A DNA stretch of 34,627 bases from Prorocentrum cordatum (Eukaryota; Sar; Dinophyceae; Prorocentrales; Prorocentraceae), in the NCBI GenBank assembly GCA_963575745.1, contig CAUYUJ010009367.1, forward strand, positions 1 to 34,627, given 5' to 3'. Position numbers and translations under genes: made by a program. The number at the start of each line of letters is the position of its first letter. Position 1 is the first letter of the stretch. The notes beneath the pieces are model-generated. The model had not been told where the DNA came from, made no database searches, and saw nothing but the letters and a program-made list of their open reading frames with translations. Shown here in pieces: positions 27,864 through 34,627 of the stretch.

Positions 27864-27995
27864 CGAGCCAGGGCCGGAGCGCCCGCGCCCCCGCGCGGGC
27901 GGGCGGGCGGGGGCACCGCCGCCAGCGACGCGTTGTCCCGGAAGGCGCTGCCCACCCCGTCCTCCCCAGGGGGCGGAGAGGGGGGCGGCGTAGAG

Positions 27996-28160
27996 TCGGT
28001 TGGAGGGAGAGGGGGAGAGAGAGGGAGAGGGAGGGAGGGAGGGAGGGAGGGAGGGAGAGGGAGGGAGGGCAGGGAGGGGCAGAGGAGGGAGGGAGGGAGG
28101 GAGGGCAGGGAGGTGGGGAGGGAGGGAGGGGCAGGGAGGGCCAGAGGAGGGGCAGAGGAG
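27996..28160 (+). repeat. (GGGA)n microsatellite
   Basis: About 160 bases of GGGA/GAGA with GCAGGGAGG breaks. G-runs could form quadruplexes. Confidence 0.9.
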
Positions 28161-28252
28161 CACAGAAGGGTCCCGCCGGAGCACGAGGGCGAGAGTGAGA
28201 GAAAAATGGCGGCGGGTGGGGAAAGGGAGGGTTGATATGGATTCGAACTGGC

Positions 28253-28588
28253 TCACTGGACAAATACATTCGGCCTTGATTGGACGGGGCACGCGAGAGG
28301 AAACAAGACCCTTCCGAGGGCCACATCGCCATAGGAGTGTACGAAGGCACGCGCCGCGAGGCACAGGACACGAGGGTACCCTTGAGCTGGCGGGGTCGAC
28401 CTACTAATCCGGGCCGACTGGAAGGGTTGCTGTTGTTGTTCAACGCTGGCCTTCGCTTTCGCGTGCTCCGAACCTTCAAGGCTGGCTGGGAGGGTGGCGA
28501 TCCGGACCTCACGAGGATCCGCCACTTTCGGCACCTCCCAGCCAGCGCTCGAGAGAGAGGGGGAGACGAGGGGGAGGCGGTGGCGCAC
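28253..28588 (-). other. Hypothetical 111-codon frame
   Basis: The minus frame reads EVPKVADPREVRIATLPASL, then a Q4 run and AFVHSYGDVALGRVLFPL. Composition is more protein-like than its surroundings, but other frames are also open and no family is recognised. A small hairpin (28481-28546) overlaps its start. Confidence 0.2.
28481..28546 (+). repeat. Short inverted repeat GGCTGGCTGGGAGG
   Basis: CTGGCTGGGAGG and GTGGCGATCC at the left face GGATCCGCCAC and CCTCCCAGCCAG at the right, making a 66-base foldback. Confidence 0.6.
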
Positions 28589-28635
28589 GAAGGCGGGACC
28601 CGAACAAAGACGGCACCCCGCCCTGCCGGCCGCTA

Positions 28636-28673
<38 letters not shown>

Positions 28674-28857
28674 CATATATATATATATATTTGTGTGTAT
28701 ACACATACATGCATATAGATACATATATGCATACATACATACATACATACATACATGCATGCACGCATGCATGCATGCATGCATGCATGCATACATACAT
28801 ACATGCATGCATGCATACATGCATGCATGCATACCTACGTACATACATACATACACG
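28636..28857 (+). repeat. (TA)n and (CATA)n/(CATG)n tract
   Basis: TA runs are followed by CATACATACATA and GCATGCATGCATG blocks. Confidence 0.95.
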
Positions 28858-29036
28858 CATTACATTACATTACATTACGTTACGTTACGTTACAGCACAG
28901 TACAGTACCTTACATTACATTACAATAAATTACATTACATTGCATTGCATTGCATTGCATTGCATTGCATTGCATTGCCTTACATTGCATTACATTACAT
29001 TACATGACATGACATTACATTAGATTAGAGTACATA
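28858..29036 (+). repeat. Pentanucleotide array with ordered variants
   Basis: Blocks of five-base units change in turn: ATTAC, GTTAC, (ACAGT), ATTAC, then eight or so TTGCA units, then ATTAC and ATGAC. Frames read LHYIT-type repeats. Confidence 0.9.
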
Positions 29037-29112
29037 CCTACATGCATAAATACATACATACATACATACATACATACATACATGCATCCATATGTATATA
29101 TATATACACACA
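29037..29112 (+). repeat. (CATA)n and TA tail
   Basis: Resumes CATACATACATA and ends TATGTATATATATATACAC. Confidence 0.95.
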
Positions 29113-29195
29113 CCAGGAGTGCTGGCGCGGGTGTTGCGCGGTGTGTGCGCTGCAGCGCCCGAGGGGCCGCAGCGCCACGTGGAGGGCCGCAGGTT

Positions 29196-29226
29196 GAGGT
29201 CAGGCATGTCCTCCTCCAGGCGGAGT
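29196..29226 (+). mobile_element. Family A left end (solo or diverged copy 8)
   Basis: GAGGTCAGGCATGTCCTCCT followed by CCAGGCGGAG matches the family left end. No right end (AGGGACA.GCCCGAC) was found in the following 300 bases. Confidence 0.55.
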
Positions 29227-29495
29227 GTAAAGTTTAGAGGAAAAATGAAAAAAAATTATAGAAAAGATTAATTATTTCCCTACCGATTAGCATGATTCAA
29301 TGCACCTGTAGCTATTCCCGAACTTCATTTTGACTAGAAATTCGTTTTCTGTATGGATATTCATGGTTTTGATCAGAAATTCAATTTATAAACGATTAAT
29401 TCGCAATTTTGCAGTTTAATTGATTAATGAATAATTTTGGATGATTATTTACAGACAAAAAATCGCGGTTGTTTACGCACAAATAACCGGCACGT
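29227..29495 (+). other. AT-rich island
   Basis: About 270 bases far richer in A and T than the surroundings, with AGAAATTC and GATTAAT words repeated. GATTATTTACAG near 29453 resembles an intron 3-prime end. It may be the interior of copy 8 or a separate insertion. Confidence 0.5.
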
Positions 29496-29504
29496 GCAAA
29501 TTCC

Positions 29505-29760
29505 ATGGCCCCCAAGATGGCCCCCAAGATGGCCCCGACAGGCCCCCATGGGGCCCCCAAGAGGACCCAGGCGGCTCCCGCGAGGTCTCCAAAAGGCTTC
29601 CAGGAGGCCTCCAAGAGGCCCCCAAGACCCCAAGGGGCATCAGGAGGATCCCCGCGGCACCCAAGACTCTCAAAAACACCACTGGGCCTGCCAAGAGGCC
29701 CCCCAGACGCCCTAACAGGCATGCAAAAAGCGTCTAAGAGCCATCCGAGGATACTACGAT
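29505..29760 (+). repeat. 11-bp degenerate repeat domain, plus orientation
   Basis: CCCCAAGATGGCCCCCAAGA followed by CCCCAAGAGGACCC and CCTCCAAGAGGCCCCC match the unit seen at 2840-3440. Confidence 0.75.
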
Positions 29761-29789
29761 AGGCATTGAAGATGCCTCTGGCTATTCTG

Positions 29790-30060
29790 CTCGCCCTGTT
29801 CCTCCTCCTCGTCCTCCTCCTTCGTGTCCTCCCCCTTCTCCTCGTGCTCCTCCTCCTCCTGCTTTCTCTTCTTCCTCCGATTCCTCCTCCTCCTCCTCCT
29901 TTTCCTCCTCCTCCTCCTCCTCCGTGCTCTCCCTTTTTCCCTCTCCCCCCCCTCCTCCTCCTCCTCCTCCTCCTCCTCCTCCTCCTGCTCCTACTCCTAC
30001 TCCTACTCCTACTCCTTCTCCTACTCATCATCATTCTCCCCGCCCCCTCACGCATCCATC
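29790..30060 (+). repeat. (CTC)n/(TCC)n tract with (TACTCC)n
   Basis: Mostly CTC, with a TACTCC hexamer run near 29990-30020. Confidence 0.9.
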
Positions 30061-30289
30061 AATCCAGCCTCCTCCTCCTCCTCATCGTACTTCCTTGGCT
30101 CGGTTCAGCTGTCGCCCTCTTTATTCCCGCACTTCCCTAGACACCTCAACTCGCCTGGGCGTCGTTTCTGGATGGGCTGGCGCCGATGCGCGAAACGTCA
30201 ACAATTTGTTCTCTGACAGTCGCCACGCTAATCCAAGGTTGCGAGCGGGCCCCCCTTCGGGAGCTCTCGGCGCTGGCTTCGAACCGTTC

Positions 30290-30500
30290 TGAGTGCCTCG
30301 TGGGCCGCCGGGCCGTTCTGGAGCTCTCTGGAAGTCTTGGCCCTTCCGTGCTGTTTTGGGAAGTCTTTCAAGGCGTTTCGGGGGCAGTCTGGGGGCCCCG
30401 TCGGGCCGCCGTAAAGATTTCTTGGGGCGCACGGGGCCAACTCATCGGAGTGCCGTGCGAGGCCGTCGCGAGTCTCTCTTGGGCCGCTCTGGGCACGGTG
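30290..30500 (-). repeat. Weak 11-mer repeat patch, minus orientation
   Basis: GGAGCTCTCTGGAAGTCTTGG and related words follow the reversed motif, strongly diverged. Confidence 0.4.
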
Positions 30501-30544
30501 AGAAGGGCGATGGCGCTTTTCCTCGGAGCCTCTGCAGTGCGTCA

Positions 30545-30763
30545 AGAAGCCCAAGCCGAAGCGGCCAAGTCCAGCCCTAGATCAAGGTTTCCCCTCCAGG
30601 GCGCCGCAAGGAGCAGCGTCTGCAAGAGAACCAACAGCATCGGCGCGCATGTGCAGCACCCTGCCAACGAGCGCCACACCTCGACGCTGCCTTCCCCGTC
30701 TGCGGGAATCCCGGCGGCGGCAGCCAGTTCGCGGCCGATCAGCACGCGGCCCGCTCGGCCGCC
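30545..30763 (-). CDS. Possible downstream exon of the 31407-33191 gene
   Basis: On the minus strand, a pyrimidine-rich stretch ending CTCTTCCAG (AG at 30763-30764) precedes a frame that reads LIGRELAAAAGIPADGEGSV and runs to a stop at 30542. If correct, the GA/CT repeat would lie in the intron. A second acceptor-like site (GTTCTCTTGCAG) lies inside, so the boundary is uncertain. Confidence 0.3.
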
Positions 30764-30818
30764 TGGAAGAGGTCAAGGCAAACAACAGGGGCACAGGAGC
30801 ACGGGCGCACAGGGGAAC

Positions 30819-33191
<2,373 letters not shown>

Positions 33192-33434
33192 CAGCCGCGC
33201 CGAAGCGGGCCGCGCGCCGAGGCGGCCTGGCCGCGCGGGCCCACTGCGCCGCGCGCCTTGAGCCAGAAAACTCTGGAGGGCAGCCTACTGACCCCATCGG
33301 GGCCCTCTCGAGGCCCCCCCGCGGTTCCCAAGGCACATGTCCACGGACCAAACAAAGCCTGCCTGGTTGTCTCACTGCCCGCCCTCCGCAAGGAGTGAAC
33401 CAGATAATGAATATTATGGCCCTGGTCTTTCTCA
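33192..33434. other. GC-rich upstream region of the minus-strand gene
   Basis: Could hold the 5-prime leader. No spliced-leader tag or promoter motif was recognised. Confidence 0.3.
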
Positions 33435-33680
33435 CCCCTTCCTCCCCCCGCCCCCCTCTCTTCCTCCTCCCTTCCTTCTCCCTTCCTCCTCCCAGTATCC
33501 CCTCTCCTCCTCCCGCCCTCCTCTCTTCCTCCTCCCCTCTTCCCCCCTCCCTCCCCCCTTTCTCCTTTATTCCTCCTCCCTTCCTCCTTCCTTACTCCTC
33601 TGTACCTCCCCCCTTACTCCTCTATTCCTCCTCCCTTCCCCCCTTCCTTCCACCCTCTTCCCCTCTTCCTCCCCTTCCGT
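33435..33680 (+). repeat. C/T-rich (CCTCCCTTCCTC) tract
   Basis: About 245 bases almost wholly C and T, with TATT interruptions. The three frames read Pro/Ser/Leu. Confidence 0.9.
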
Positions 33681-33894
33681 GCTTCGGGCCGATCGGGGAT
33701 TCGACTTTTCTGTTCCGTGGATGGGAACATGATCTACCTTTGTAGGCTCTGTTTACCTGTTGCAGGAGCGCGCCTATTGCTTCCATTAGGTCTCGTGCGC
33801 CTCTGCTGCCGCTGCTGCTGCCGTTGCTGCTGCCACGCCAGGGGCCCAGGAGCGCCAGGCGAGCGAGCTAATCCGAGTCAAGGGGCGGCAACTG

Positions 33895-34075
33895 GCCCGC
33901 CACGCAGGCAAGTGGCAGCAGCAGCAGCATCAGCAGTAGATCTGCCAACGGCCGAACCCCTGGCATCTGTAAAATGGTCGTCGTCGTCCTCCTCCTCCTC
34001 CTCCTCCTCCTCCTCCTCTTCCCTCCCCCCATCCTCCCACCCACCCATCCTCTTCCTCCTACAGAGCGAGGGGGG
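33895..34075 (+). repeat. Exon-like duplicated block, unit 1
   Basis: One plus frame reads ASAVDLPTAEPLASVKW and then enters a TCC run (33978-34020), followed by CCCATCC and TCCTACAGAGCGAG. Unit 2 at 34185-34500 repeats this order in the same translated frame with the words ASAVDLPTAGPLAGVRW. The TCC run followed by CAG resembles a polypyrimidine tract and acceptor. Confidence 0.5.
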
Positions 34076-34184
34076 GGAGGGAGAGCAGCAACAAGAGCAG
34101 CAGCAACAACCAGAACCTTCGGCGGACAGGAACCGCTCTTGCTCTAACAGGGCGCGCCCTCGGCGCGCGAAGACTGGCTTGAAA

Positions 34185-34500
34185 CGCTGGCAACTGGCAG
34201 CAGCAGGAGCAGCATCCGCAGTTGATCTGCCTACGGCCGGCCCCCTGGCAGGTGTGCGATGGCCCTCCTCCTCCTCCTCCTCCCCCTCCTCTTCCCCCTC
34301 CCCTTCTCCCCTCTTTTCCTCCTCCCCATCCACGGATCCCGATTCGCCTGCCTGGGGCGGCATCGGTGCAAGTTTCAAGTCTGTTGCGTCCTCGTGGACG
34401 CGCCCAGCAGAGTACGGCAAAACCCTCCTGCGTCTCCTGCTCCTCCTCCGCCTTGCTTTCCCCCCCATCCTTCCTCATTTTTTTGCAGAGCGAGTGTCAG
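34185..34500 (+). repeat. Exon-like duplicated block, unit 2
   Basis: CTGGCAACTGGCAGCAGCAG, GTTGATCTGCCTACGGCC, CCCCTGGCAGGTGTGCGATGG, a CTC run (34264-34330), then after extra sequence CCCATCCTTCCTCA and TTTTTTTGCAGAGCGAG. Differences from unit 1 are mostly compatible with protein-level conservation (E/G, S/G, K/R), which hints at coding origin. Confidence 0.5.
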
Positions 34501-34627
34501 ACTCCCCTCGACTAAGCACATCGCTCGCATTGTCCGTAGCAAACTTCCGAAGCTGGAAAAGCAAGACCTGTGGACAACCCCCGTGAGAGACCGCCACGGG
34601 CTGTCACTGCGCCATTCCCCTGAACTC

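Overview
The window looks like nuclear DNA of a dinoflagellate. The evidence is high GC, very long microsatellites of many kinds, minisatellites, many short inverted-repeat elements, and only a few scattered exon-like segments. The amount and type of repeat would suit a large core-dinoflagellate genome such as a Prorocentrum-like one, but this is inference. No spliced-leader tag, rRNA, tRNA, transposase or reverse transcriptase could be recognised. Nearly all long open frames come from simple repeats (poly-Ser, poly-His, His-Thr-Tyr, Ile-Asp-Leu-Thr) and should not be read as proteins.

Layout. 1-2050: small inverted-repeat elements, a CAGGATCCTGCA tandem, (GAC)n and (GGA)n tracts, and an element with a 7-bp target-site duplication at 1601-1756. 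2160-3440: degenerate 11-bp repeats (CCCAAGAGGCT). 3452-4421: a very long CAT/CAG tract. 4541-6030: a possible membrane-helix exon, then TCC, TA and CT tracts around a GC-rich island. 6172-11215: a dense set of inverted-repeat elements of several families, including two copies of a multi-hairpin element in opposite orientation. 11390-15830: more 11-mer repeats, a 90-bp minisatellite split by a 231-bp element with a 5-bp target-site duplication, a TGCAC-rich block, and a duplicated/triplicated segment. 16032-18345: TA, GAT, a 600-bp 12-mer GATCGATAGTGA array and a TATG-rich tract. 18560-21205: inverted 11-mer repeats, further elements and an 82-84-bp satellite. 21580-27863: splice-site-like signals, several large inverted-repeat elements and six copies of the commonest element family. 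27996-31407: GGGA, TA, CATA, pentanucleotide, CTC and GA tracts and an AT-rich island. 31407-33191 (minus strand): the best gene candidate, unrecognised, with shifted frames and an in-frame stop. 33435-34627: C/T-rich tracts and duplicated exon-like blocks ending in CAG.

The clearest biology is the set of short (125-250 bp) non-autonomous terminal-inverted-repeat elements: about 15 structural families in under 35 kb, several with flanking duplications that show insertion. The commonest family (A) has at least seven copies, some with GT-like starts and AG-like ends. This suggests introner-like (intron-generating) elements, which are known in dinoflagellates, but splicing is not shown here.
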